NCBI RefSeq assembly: GCF_008727715.1 | Contig: NZ_CP044218.1 | Span: 5,667,153-5,731,152, forward strand | DNA from: Mesorhizobium terrae | GTDB taxonomy: Bacteria > Pseudomonadota > Alphaproteobacteria > Rhizobiales > Rhizobiaceae | Direction: 5' to 3' | DNA: 64,000 bases | Shown: piece after piece, positions 56,813 to 64,000 of the stretch | How the letters are laid out: each line of letters starts with the position of its first letter | Numbering within the stretch: the first letter of the stretch is position 1 | Program-made: the position numbers and the translations under genes | Notes under the pieces: generated by a model | What the model saw: the letters and a program-made list of their open reading frames with translations, nothing else | The model's database searches: none | What the model was told of the DNA's origin: nothing

Positions 56813-57232
56813 ATGTCCGTGTCGAAACCGCTGATCGTGGCCGCCGCGCTTGCCGCCACGGTCATTGCCTTGCCAAGCAAGGCCGACGTCGGCATCGAAG
56901 TCACCATGAACCAGGCGAAGATCGTCAAATTGCCGCGCGCGGCCGACACCGTGGTCATAGGCAATTCCGCGATCGCCGACGCCGCCGTGCAGGATGCATC
57001 GACCATCGTTCTGACCGGCAAGGGGTTCGGCGTCACCAATCTCGTGGCGCTCGACCGCCAAGGCAGTCCGATCCTCGATGAACAAATCACCGTGGTCAGG
57101 CAAGGCGCGAGTTCGGTGCGGATATACCGGCGTTCGCAGGTGCAGACCATGTCGTGCACGCCCTATTGCGAGAGCGCCACCAAGAACGAGGCCGAGAAAG
57201 TGTCGGAAACCGAGATGAGAGCCGGCCAATAG
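56813..57232 (+). CDS. Pilus assembly N-terminal-domain protein (CpaC N-domain paralogue)
   Basis: The 139-residue exported protein has a signal peptide (about 1-24, ending LPSKAD) and one pilus-formation N-domain, MNQAKIVKLPRAADTVVIGN through GVTNLVALDRQG, clearly related to the first domain of CpaC. It has no secretin domain. Two Cys near the end (SCTPYC) could pair. GGAG precedes ATG 56813. It may assist secretin assembly or cap the periplasmic ring. Confidence 0.82.
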   Translation: MSVSKPLIVAAALAATVIALPSKADVGIEVTMNQAKIVKLPRAADTVVIGNSAIADAAVQDASTIVLTGKGFGVTNLVALDRQGSPILDEQITVVRQGASSVRIYRRSQVQTMSCTPYCESATKNEAEKVSETEMRAGQ

Positions 57233-57262
57233 GCGTTTTTCACCGCTCTCGTCAGACCTCGG

Positions 57263-57277
57263 TTAAGCTCCGGTAAA
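57263..57277. promoter_or_regulatory. CtrA-like box upstream of the first TadE-type gene
   Basis: TTAA-N7-TAAA, one mismatch from TTAA-N7-TTAA, about 94 bp before ATG 57371. Regulator assignment rests on the motif alone. Confidence 0.35.
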
Positions 57278-57370
57278 GACCTCTGCCAATAGTTTAGGGA
57301 CCGGGAAAACGGGCCTTCAACGGATTTCGTCTAGGCTTGCGAAGGTAAGGCGCGAGGGTCCGCAGACACT

Positions 57371-57961
57371 ATGGGGCAGACAAGCAATTGCGAGGGCACT
57401 GGGCAGCCGGCGCGACGCCGCGGACTGCTTGCGCGTTTCGGGCGCGACCGGCGGGGCAGCACGGCCATCGAATTCACCATGCTGGCCATCCCGTTCGCGA
57501 TGCTGGTCTTCGCCATCCTGGAAAGCTGTATCTCCTTCGCCGGCCAGGAACTGATGACGAGCAGCATGGACACCGCAGCCCGGCAGTTGCGAACCGGACA
57601 GGTTCAGCCAGCTACAGTTACCGTGACCTCATTGAAGCAGATGATCTGCAAGAACATGGAGATCATCGTCGCCAAGGATTGCCCCGGCCTGCTGGTCGAC
57701 TTACGCACGCCGACCTCTTTCGCCGATGCCGCGAACTACACATTCAAGATATCCAATGGCGATATCGTGCTGATGAAGGCGGCTCAGGTCGATCCGAAGC
57801 AGTTCGTTGCCGAGCCCGGAGGGTCGGGAGCCATCAGCATTCTGCGCGTCTTCTACAAATGGCCGGTTATGACTGACTTCCTGGCCAAGTCGATGGCCAA
57901 CCTCAATGGCGGCAACACGCTGCAGTTCGCGACTACCACCTGGAAAAACGAAACATATTAA
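57371..57961 (+). CDS. tadE: TadE-type pseudopilin
   Basis: A 196-residue protein with a basic N-terminus (RRRGLLARFGRDRRG) and the TadE/pilin signature GSTAIEFTMLAIPFAMLVFA (about 29-48), including the conserved Glu of the prepilin helix, then a cysteine-containing periplasmic domain. Such pseudopilins are processed by CpaA. It precedes a second TadE-like gene by 41 bp. Confidence 0.9.
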   Translation: MGQTSNCEGTGQPARRRGLLARFGRDRRGSTAIEFTMLAIPFAMLVFAILESCISFAGQELMTSSMDTAARQLRTGQVQPATVTVTSLKQMICKNMEIIVAKDCPGLLVDLRTPTSFADAANYTFKISNGDIVLMKAAQVDPKQFVAEPGGSGAISILRVFYKWPVMTDFLAKSMANLNGGNTLQFATTTWKNETY

Positions 57962-58002
57962 CCCTGATCGCGAACCGCGACAGACGAAGAAAAGAAAAGA
58001 AA

Positions 58003-58626
58003 ATGTCGTCTCGTGCTGAAATCTGGTCGAAGCGTGGACCCCTGCGGACACTGGCCCGTCGGTTCGGCTTGGACAGGCGCGGCATCGCCGCCGTCGAATT
58101 CGCCTTTCTCGCTCCGATCCTGCTCGTCATGTATTTCATGACCATGGAAGCGTCGCAGGCCATCGAGACCAGCAAGAAGGTCGCGCGCCTCGGCAGCATG
58201 GTGGCTGATCTTGCCGGCCAGATAACAAACAGTTCCACCAAGTCCGACCTCGAGGGTATCATGAAACTCGGGCAGACGGCATTGCTGCCCTATGCGCGAT
58301 CAGCTCCGACCATCACCATCACCGGCGTGCAATTGTCGTCCGCCGCCACGCCGACGGCCACGGTCGCCTGGTCGCGCAAGATGGTCAACGGCACTTTCAG
58401 CCAGGGCCTGGCGGTCGGCAGTCCGGTTCAGATACCGCCGGCCCTGGCCATCCAGAACACATTCCTGATCAAAGTCGACAGCAGCCTCGCCTACCAGCCG
58501 GTACTCGCTTGGGTGGCGGGTGGAAACAACGCCCTCAACCTGACCGCCTTCAACGGGATAACCATGGGCGAGAGCTATCTGCTTCGCCCGCGCACCCTGA
58601 CGAAGCTGGACTGTACCGACTGCTAA
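58003..58626 (+). CDS. Second TadE/TadG-family pseudopilin
   Basis: The 207-residue protein has RRFGLDRRGIAAVEFAFLAP (about 19-38), the same pilin-like helix with conserved Glu, and a beta-rich periplasmic part ending LTKLDCTDC. It is too short for a TadG with a von Willebrand domain, so TadE/TadF-like is the better name. Its stop overlaps the convergent PhnD-like gene's stop. Confidence 0.87.
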   Translation: MSSRAEIWSKRGPLRTLARRFGLDRRGIAAVEFAFLAPILLVMYFMTMEASQAIETSKKVARLGSMVADLAGQITNSSTKSDLEGIMKLGQTALLPYARSAPTITITGVQLSSAATPTATVAWSRKMVNGTFSQGLAVGSPVQIPPALAIQNTFLIKVDSSLAYQPVLAWVAGGNNALNLTAFNGITMGESYLLRPRTLTKLDCTDC

Positions 58627-59591
58627 GGCGTGACCTTATCGCGTCCTTGATCGGCTTTCGGCTCAGCCTCCGAGACAGCCTTCAGAATGGTTCGCGCGAC
58701 GGCGTAATCTTCCCGCCCGACCGCGACGAAGCCGCCCGAATGCTTCGGCTCCAGAAGGTCGTAGATTTGTGGCGACTGCCCCTTCAGATTGGTCAGGAAC
58801 ACGCCGAGCCGCCGCTTGGCTTCCGGGTCGATGCTCTTGAGAACGGCATGCGGGCCATAGCGTAGCAGGCCGGACTTCCAGATCACCCGGATCGCCGCTT
58901 CCGGCACGCCCGCTTCGATCAGTCTTGCCACCGTGCCACCGGAGACAGTTTCGGCGCTGGCGGCACCGGCCGGCGCCCAGCCGAAGACCGCGTCCGCCCG
59001 CCCGTCGGCCAGCATGGCCTCCGCTTCCGTCGCTGTTTCGGCGCGTTCCAGGAAAGTCGCCCCCTCGGCAAAAGCCGAGGGCGTTCCGGCAAGCTCGGCC
59101 CTGGGCAATTGCCAACCGGCAAGGTTCTGCCTTGGCGCAACGGCGATGCGATGGGACGGCATTGCCGCCAAGGAGGGTAATTTGTCGTCGCGCGTGACGA
59201 GCACCGACCGTACGCCCACCGCACCGTCCGCGTCGGTCGGCGCGACCAACGGTTCAACGCAGCCGCATTTCTCGTCAACCACGGCATAGGCCATGGCCGA
59301 ATAGGCCGCATAGTCGACGCGGCCGACGGTCTGCGCCTCGATCAGGGCGGTATAGTCGGGCGCGACCAGGAATTCGACCTTCTGGCCGAGCGCCATCGAA
59401 AAGGCGCGCGTCAGTTGCGACAGCCCCGGCACGGTGTTGCCGGCTCCAGGCTCGGCCAGAATGCCAATGCGGAAGGCGCCGCTCTTACCGGTGGTCTCGG
59501 CGCGAGCCGGCGCAAGGGCAATCGTGGAGAGCGCCAGGGCCATCAAGGAGGCCCCGATCAGGCATTGGAGGCGCAAACGACGAAGCTTCAT
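58623..59591 (-). CDS. PhnD/SsuA/transferrin-type periplasmic binding protein
   Basis: The 322-residue protein has a signal peptide (about 1-30, ALSTIALAPARAE) and a PhnD-like fold: FRIGILAEPGAGNTVPGLSQ, LGQKVEFLVAPDYTALIEAQ, VDYAAYSAMAYAVV and WKSGLLRYGPHAVLKSIDPE. An unusual CGC pair lies in EKCGCVEPLV. Such proteins bind phosphonate-like or other small anions, yet no ABC transporter genes adjoin it. It converges with the pseudopilin gene. Confidence 0.85.
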   Translation of the reverse strand: MKLRRLRLQCLIGASLMALALSTIALAPARAETTGKSGAFRIGILAEPGAGNTVPGLSQLTRAFSMALGQKVEFLVAPDYTALIEAQTVGRVDYAAYSAMAYAVVDEKCGCVEPLVAPTDADGAVGVRSVLVTRDDKLPSLAAMPSHRIAVAPRQNLAGWQLPRAELAGTPSAFAEGATFLERAETATEAEAMLADGRADAVFGWAPAGAASAETVSGGTVARLIEAGVPEAAIRVIWKSGLLRYGPHAVLKSIDPEAKRRLGVFLTNLKGQSPQIYDLLEPKHSGGFVAVGREDYAVARTILKAVSEAEPKADQGRDKVTP

Positions 59592-59747
59592 CCGGAATCG
59601 ATCAACCTTCACGATCTTGGCGCGACACAAGTCGGACCGCGCCACTGACAGCCATTGTCCATGGAAGCCGTTGCCGTTTGGTTTCCGAATTGCCAAGGCG
59701 GCTAGGCACTCCTATGTCTTGGCGGACAAATTTGCAGACAGGTTCGA

Positions 59748-60983
59748 ATGGCGCGCGCTTTCATTTTCGTGTTGGACTCCTTCGGCATCGGCGGTGCGTC
59801 AGACGCGGAGGCATATGGCGATGCCGGCGCCGACACGTTCGGCCACATTGCCGAGGCTTGCGCAGCCGGCAAGGCGGACCAGGAAGGGCTGCGCAGCGGG
59901 CCACTCGCCGTGCCCAACATGGCTGCTCTCGGGCTTGGTCGCGCTGCCAGAACCGCGACGGGGCTTTCCTTCCCTGGCGCGCCTGCGGCCCCCGCCACCT
60001 TCCATGGCGCGGCGCAGGAGGTTTCCAGCGGCAAGGACACGCCGTCCGGCCACTGGGAGATCGCCGCCCTGCCCGTGCGCTTCGACTGGGGCTATTTCCC
60101 GGATACCATCCCGGCCTTTCCGACTTCGCTCACCGAAGCGATGATCCGCGAAGGCAAGGTGCCTGGCATCCTCGCCAACCGGCACGCGCCGGGCACCGGC
60201 GTGATCGAGGATTTCGGCGAGGAACATATCCGCACCGGCATGCCGATCTGCTACACCTCCGTCGATTCCGTGCTGCAGATCGCGGCACATGAGGAGCATT
60301 TCGGCCTCGAACGGCTCTATGAATTCTGCAAGGTGGTGCGCCGGCTGGTCGACCCGCTCAAGATCGGCAGGGTCATCGCGCGGCCCTTCGTCGGCGAAAC
60401 CCGCGCCACCTTCAAGCGTACGCCGAACCGCCGCGACTTCGCCGTTCCACCGCCCGAGCCGACGCTGCTCGACCGGCTGACCGCGCGCGGCAGCCGCGTG
60501 CTTGCCGTCGGCAAGATCGGGGACATCTTCGCCCATCGCGGCATCTCCGACGTGCGCAAGGCCCCCAACAACATGGCCATGTTCGACAAAGCGCTGACCG
60601 CCATGGACGACGCCGGCGACGGCGACCTCGTCTTCGCCAACTTCGTCGATTTCGACACCGAATTCGGTCATCGTCGCGATGTCACTGGCTATGCGGCTGC
60701 ACTGGAGGCCTTCGACAAGCGCGTCCCAGAGGCTCTGGCGAAGCTGAAGCCCGGCGACCTCCTCATCCTGACCGCCGACCACGGCAACGACCCGACCTGG
60801 CGCGGCACCGACCATACACGCGAACGCATTCCGGTATTCGGAGTTGCCCAGGGCCTCAAGGGCGGCGATATCGGGCTCAGGCTGACCTTCGCCGACATCG
60901 GAGAGACGGTGGCCGAACATCTCGGCCTCCCCGCCGGCCACTACGGTACCTCATTCCTTCCCAGGCTTGGCGCCAATGCCTGA
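59748..60983 (+). CDS. deoB: Phosphopentomutase
   Basis: DeoB interconverts ribose (or deoxyribose) 1- and 5-phosphate for nucleoside salvage. The 411-residue alkaline-phosphatase-superfamily enzyme starts [20 protein letters not shown] with the first metal Asp, has the phosphorylated Thr in [10 protein letters not shown] (T98), and the metal block [14 protein letters not shown] plus [19 protein letters not shown]. mutM begins inside its last codons. Confidence 0.96.
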   Translation: MARAFIFVLDSFGIGGASDAEAYGDAGADTFGHIAEACAAGKADQEGLRSGPLAVPNMAALGLGRAARTATGLSFPGAPAAPATFHGAAQEVSSGKDTPSGHWEIAALPVRFDWGYFPDTIPAFPTSLTEAMIREGKVPGILANRHAPGTGVIEDFGEEHIRTGMPICYTSVDSVLQIAAHEEHFGLERLYEFCKVVRRLVDPLKIGRVIARPFVGETRATFKRTPNRRDFAVPPPEPTLLDRLTARGSRVLAVGKIGDIFAHRGISDVRKAPNNMAMFDKALTAMDDAGDGDLVFANFVDFDTEFGHRRDVTGYAAALEAFDKRVPEALAKLKPGDLLILTADHGNDPTWRGTDHTRERIPVFGVAQGLKGGDIGLRLTFADIGETVAEHLGLPAGHYGTSFLPRLGANA

Positions 60984-61866
60984 ACTTCCCGAGGTTGAGA
61001 CCGTTCGGCGTGGGCTGCAGCCGACGATGGAAGGCGCCCGCATCCTCGCCGTCGAGGTCCGCCGGCCCAATCTGCGCTTTCCCTTTCCTGAACGCTTCGC
61101 GGAGCGCCTCGAAGGCCGGCTGATCTGCGCGCTCGGCCGCCGGGCCAAATATTTGACCATGCATATCGAGGATGGGCCAACGCTGATCTGCCATCTCGGC
61201 ATGTCGGGCTCGTTTCGCGTCGAGCAAGCCGACGGCATCGACACTCCCGGCGAGTTCCAGCACGAGCGCTCCAAAGCTGCCGCCCACGACCATGTCGTTT
61301 TCCATCTTGCGCCCGCTGCCGGCGGTAAGGCGCGTGTGGTATTCAACGACCCACGCCGCTTCGGCTTCATGCTGTTTGGCGAAGGTGCGGTGGGCGACCA
61401 TCCCATGCTGAAGGATCTTGGCGTCGAGCCGACTGGCAATGCGCTGGATGGTCCGCTGCTGGCTTCGCTCTTCGAGGGCCGAAAAGCACCTCTGAAGGCC
61501 GCGCTGCTCGACCAGCGGCTGGTTGCCGGCCTCGGCAACATCTATGTCTCGGAGGCGCTGTGGCGCGCCGGCCTTCTGCCTACGCGTTCCGCCGGCACCA
61601 TCGCCAGCAACGGCAAGAAAGCGAAAGACCGGAGCGAGAAGCTTGCGGAGGCCGTCCGCTCGGTCATCGCGGACGCCATCGCCGCCGGCGGCTCCTCGTT
61701 GAAGGATTATGTGCAGGCCGACGGTTCGCTCGGCTATTTCCAGCATTCCTTCGCGGTCTATGACCGCGAGGGCCAGCCCTGCCGTAAACCCGGCTGCGGC
61801 GGGCATATCGAACGGATCGTGCAAAGCGGCCGCTCTACCTTCTATTGCCGCTCCTGCCAGGAGTAG
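60976..61866 (+). CDS. mutM: Formamidopyrimidine-DNA glycosylase
   Basis: MutM/Fpg removes 8-oxoguanine from DNA and cleaves the strand. The 296-residue protein begins [14 protein letters not shown], with the catalytic Pro2 and Glu3; Lys in [10 protein letters not shown] and the void-filling/intercalating region follow. The C-terminal zinc finger has C in [13 protein letters not shown] and YCRSCQE. ATG 60976 is fixed by the required N-terminal Pro. It overlaps deoB by eight bases. Confidence 0.97.
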   Translation: MPELPEVETVRRGLQPTMEGARILAVEVRRPNLRFPFPERFAERLEGRLICALGRRAKYLTMHIEDGPTLICHLGMSGSFRVEQADGIDTPGEFQHERSKAAAHDHVVFHLAPAAGGKARVVFNDPRRFGFMLFGEGAVGDHPMLKDLGVEPTGNALDGPLLASLFEGRKAPLKAALLDQRLVAGLGNIYVSEALWRAGLLPTRSAGTIASNGKKAKDRSEKLAEAVRSVIADAIAAGGSSLKDYVQADGSLGYFQHSFAVYDREGQPCRKPGCGGHIERIVQSGRSTFYCRSCQE

Positions 61867-61906
61867 GCTAGATCGGTCTCATCGCCTGCAATGAGGAGAC
61901 CGAGCC

Positions 61907-62680
<774 letters not shown>

Positions 62681-62839
62681 GGCTGCCAATGCACGGAAAA
62701 TGCGCGCCTTCGGCGTTGACGCGCCTGAAAAGCTGAACTATAAGCCGCATCGATTGAGGCGGCCCGTGGCTGCCCATTTGTTTTTTGCGCCCAGCGGCAT
62801 GCCGCAAGCGCCCACCATAGAGATCGGAAGAGAGGCAGC

Positions 62840-63106
62840 ATGGCCAATACCTCGTCGGCCAAGAAGGCTACGCGCAAGATCGCCCGCCGAGCGGCAGTCA
62901 ACAAGAACCGCCGTTCGCGCGTTCGCACCTATGTGCGCAAGATGGAAGAAGCGCTGGCCGCTGGCGACAAGGTCGCAGCCGAAGCCGCCTTCAAGGACGC
63001 CCAGCCGGAATTGATGCGCGCCGCCACCAAGGGCGTCGTGCACAAGAACACGGCATCGCGCAAGGTTTCGCGCCTCGCCCAGCGCCTCAAGACGCTGTCG
63101 GCCTAA
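62840..63106 (+). CDS. rpsT: 30S ribosomal protein S20
   Basis: The 88-residue basic protein, [20 protein letters not shown] to [20 protein letters not shown], is S20, which binds 16S rRNA in the body of the 30S subunit. Length is normal. AGAGAGG lies just before the ATG. It is followed by a strong terminator. Confidence 0.98.
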   Translation: MANTSSAKKATRKIARRAAVNKNRRSRVRTYVRKMEEALAAGDKVAAEAAFKDAQPELMRAATKGVVHKNTASRKVSRLAQRLKTLSA

Positions 63107-63134
63107 GCCTTCCAGGCATCACGAAATTCTGAAG

Positions 63135-63161
63135 ACCCGGCGCTCTTGCGTCGGGTTTTTT
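63135..63161 (+). terminator. rpsT terminator
   Basis: ACCCGGCG (63135-63142) pairs with CGTCGGGT (63149-63156), with one G-T pair, followed by six T residues (63156-63161). Confidence 0.92.
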
Positions 63162-63338
63162 CGTTTGCCGGCAATGGCTTGAAATGAACGTTCGGAAACT
63201 ACCGCAGCGGCAGTTTTCGAACATGTCGGGAACTTTGCCGGCATCTTTGTTCCGGGACTGCGCACCTGGCGACAGTCACATTCCTCGCGGCATAAATAAT
63301 GATTTAACTTCAGTGGGTTAGCTGAGGTCGCGGCGGAA

Positions 63339-63358
63339 TTGTCCACAGCTTGTTCACA
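63339..63358. promoter_or_regulatory. Two adjacent DnaA-box-like sites upstream of dnaA
   Basis: TTGTCCACA (63339-63347) and TTGTTCACA (63350-63358) differ at one and two positions from TTATCCACA. They lie in the same orientation, 11 bp apart, one helical turn, which suits cooperative DnaA binding. Confidence 0.5.
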
Positions 63359-63527
63359 TCGCTTGGCGGGCTTCCGAAAGAACTCAATGTCAAGCGATTT
63401 TTTAAAAATTATTTCGCGCCAGCTACCCTTTTTCATATTCGCCGGAAAAGGGTTTGAATCACAACAGCTTTGCCCGTGGAGGCGCCCGCAAACACACTTA
63501 GATGCCCCCCGATGGTAACCAGATTCG

Positions 63528-63542
63528 TTAAAAATCCGTTAG
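63528..63542. promoter_or_regulatory. CtrA-like box in the dnaA upstream region
   Basis: TTAA-N7-TTAG, one mismatch from TTAA-N7-TTAA, directly beside GATTC (63522-63526), a CcrM methylation site. It lies about 385 bp before the dnaA start. Confidence 0.4.
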
Positions 63543-63925
63543 ATGCGGCCTTGCCCTTTCCACAGCGATTTCGGTAATGTCTGGCCATCGAGAGGGGCGG
63601 GCCGTTAGGCTCTCGACCTAGCCCAAAAACCGAAAAATCTGCGGCGCGGGAGCAATTCCGCGAAGGCATAGGTTTGCCCTTTCGATGCGTAGTGGGGACC
63701 GGGGTTTAAAAAGGGCATGGCAGGTCGAAACGGCCGGTATCTCACCGGGCGGTTTCGTTTGCCCTGTCGCTCCCGATCAAATGCCAGGGGCTCATTGCTT
63801 CGCCCTTGCGCGTCACCGCGTGCCCGGCCAGCGGCGGCAAGGTCCGTGGAACGATGGAAAGTGCCGGAAGAAGGCTGCGAAGATCAGCCCGCCGGTGCAA
63901 ACTGGAAAATGAACGAGGATTTTTG

Positions 63926-64000
63926 ATGATACACGGTGGCACAAACAGAGAGCTTGGCGGCGGCTTTCCTCTTTCCGGTGACCTGGTAGGAGAAGGCGCA
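63926..64000 (+). CDS. dnaA: Chromosomal replication initiator DnaA, first 25 codons only
   Basis: ATG 63926 with GAGG about 8 bases upstream opens a frame that runs to the window edge with no stop; it includes RELGGGFPLSGD. The visible part is too short to show any DnaA domain. The call rests on synteny: rpsT followed by dnaA is conserved in rhizobia. DnaA-like boxes upstream agree. Confidence 0.75.
   Translation, partial: MIHGGTNRELGGGFPLSGDLVGEGA

Larger units (their letters stand above)
63107..63925. other. Non-coding region between rpsT and dnaA
   Basis: About 820 bp holding the rpsT terminator (63135-63161), DnaA-like boxes (63339-63358), an AT-rich run near 63397-63412, GANTC sites at 63456 and 63522, a CtrA-like box (63528-63542) and a third weak DnaA-like word (63556-63564). 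The small frames in it have no credible start. It is most likely the dnaA control region. Confidence 0.75.

Noticed and set aside
63162..63925. Chromosomal replication origin upstream of dnaA
   Set aside because: Only three imperfect DnaA-like words; rhizobial origins are usually near hemE. Recorded as a control region.

Overview
The window is GC-rich, densely coded chromosomal DNA from an alphaproteobacterium of the Hyphomicrobiales. Mesorhizobium or a close Phyllobacteriaceae relative fits best. The reasons are the rhizobial family proteins (DUF1344, BA14K, DUF6101, an RT0821/Lpp0805-type lipoprotein, a DmeR-DmeF metal pair), the neighbourhood mutM / enoyl-CoA hydratase / rpsT / dnaA at the right end, CcrM-type GANTC sites and CtrA-like boxes, and a complete cpa/tad pilus operon. 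I assigned this by reading translations and known synteny; no search was run. There are no insertion sequences, phage genes, CRISPR arrays, rRNA or tRNA genes that I can see.

Layout, left to right. 1-2.2 kb: the 5' part of a histone-deacetylase-family amidohydrolase, a cobalamin riboswitch with bluB, and a TetR regulator. 2.2-4.9 kb: four tandem palindromic operators and two tandem paralogous MFS transporters. 5-7.3 kb: ribB(A) and aroC, separated by an odd inverted array of 8-bp repeats. 7.4-9.1 kb: a MarR-GNAT pair and a DUF1344 protein. 9.1-15.5 kb: a diguanylate cyclase, a histidine phosphatase, fabI, a GNAT enzyme, a DnaJ-type chaperone, a lipoprotein and pdxH. 15.5-24.9 kb: a serine hydrolase, a BA14K protein, an acyl-CoA dehydrogenase / enoyl-CoA hydratase operon with a MerR-type operator, a GFA enzyme, dmeRF, a small Cys-rich protein, an intergenic repeat cluster and a GH25 lysozyme. 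24.9-32.7 kb: purD-arsC, a GNAT enzyme, ubiA, DUF6101, an FAD-linked oxidase, a Sua5-type enzyme, an exported protein and a very acidic small protein. 32.8-37 kb: glyQ, a DUF4262 gene and glyS. 37-46.8 kb: a TPR protein, a polyprenyl diphosphate synthase, DUF2007, a methyltransferase, an S49 peptidase, ispE, moaB, NlpC/P60, MarR and an M17 aminopeptidase. 46.9-58.6 kb: the Tad pilus locus. 58.6-64 kb: a PhnD-like binding protein, deoB, mutM, enoyl-CoA hydratase, rpsT, and the dnaA promoter and first 25 codons.

The genes are mostly core metabolism (riboflavin, B12 lower ligand, chorismate, fatty acid, ubiquinone and isoprenoid, PLP and purine synthesis, both glycyl-tRNA synthetase subunits). 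The main accessory system is the Tad machine: tadD on the plus strand; cpaA, then cpaB-C-D-E-F-tadB-tadC on the minus strand; and a plus-strand unit with a secretin-N-domain protein and two TadE-type minor pilins. No Flp major pilin gene is visible. CtrA-like TTAA-N7-TTAA boxes lie upstream of all the Tad transcription units except cpaA, and also upstream of dnaA. The most notable features are the tandem TetR operators, the 8-bp inverted repeat arrays, the missing pilin with its CtrA-like boxes, and the dnaA regulatory region.
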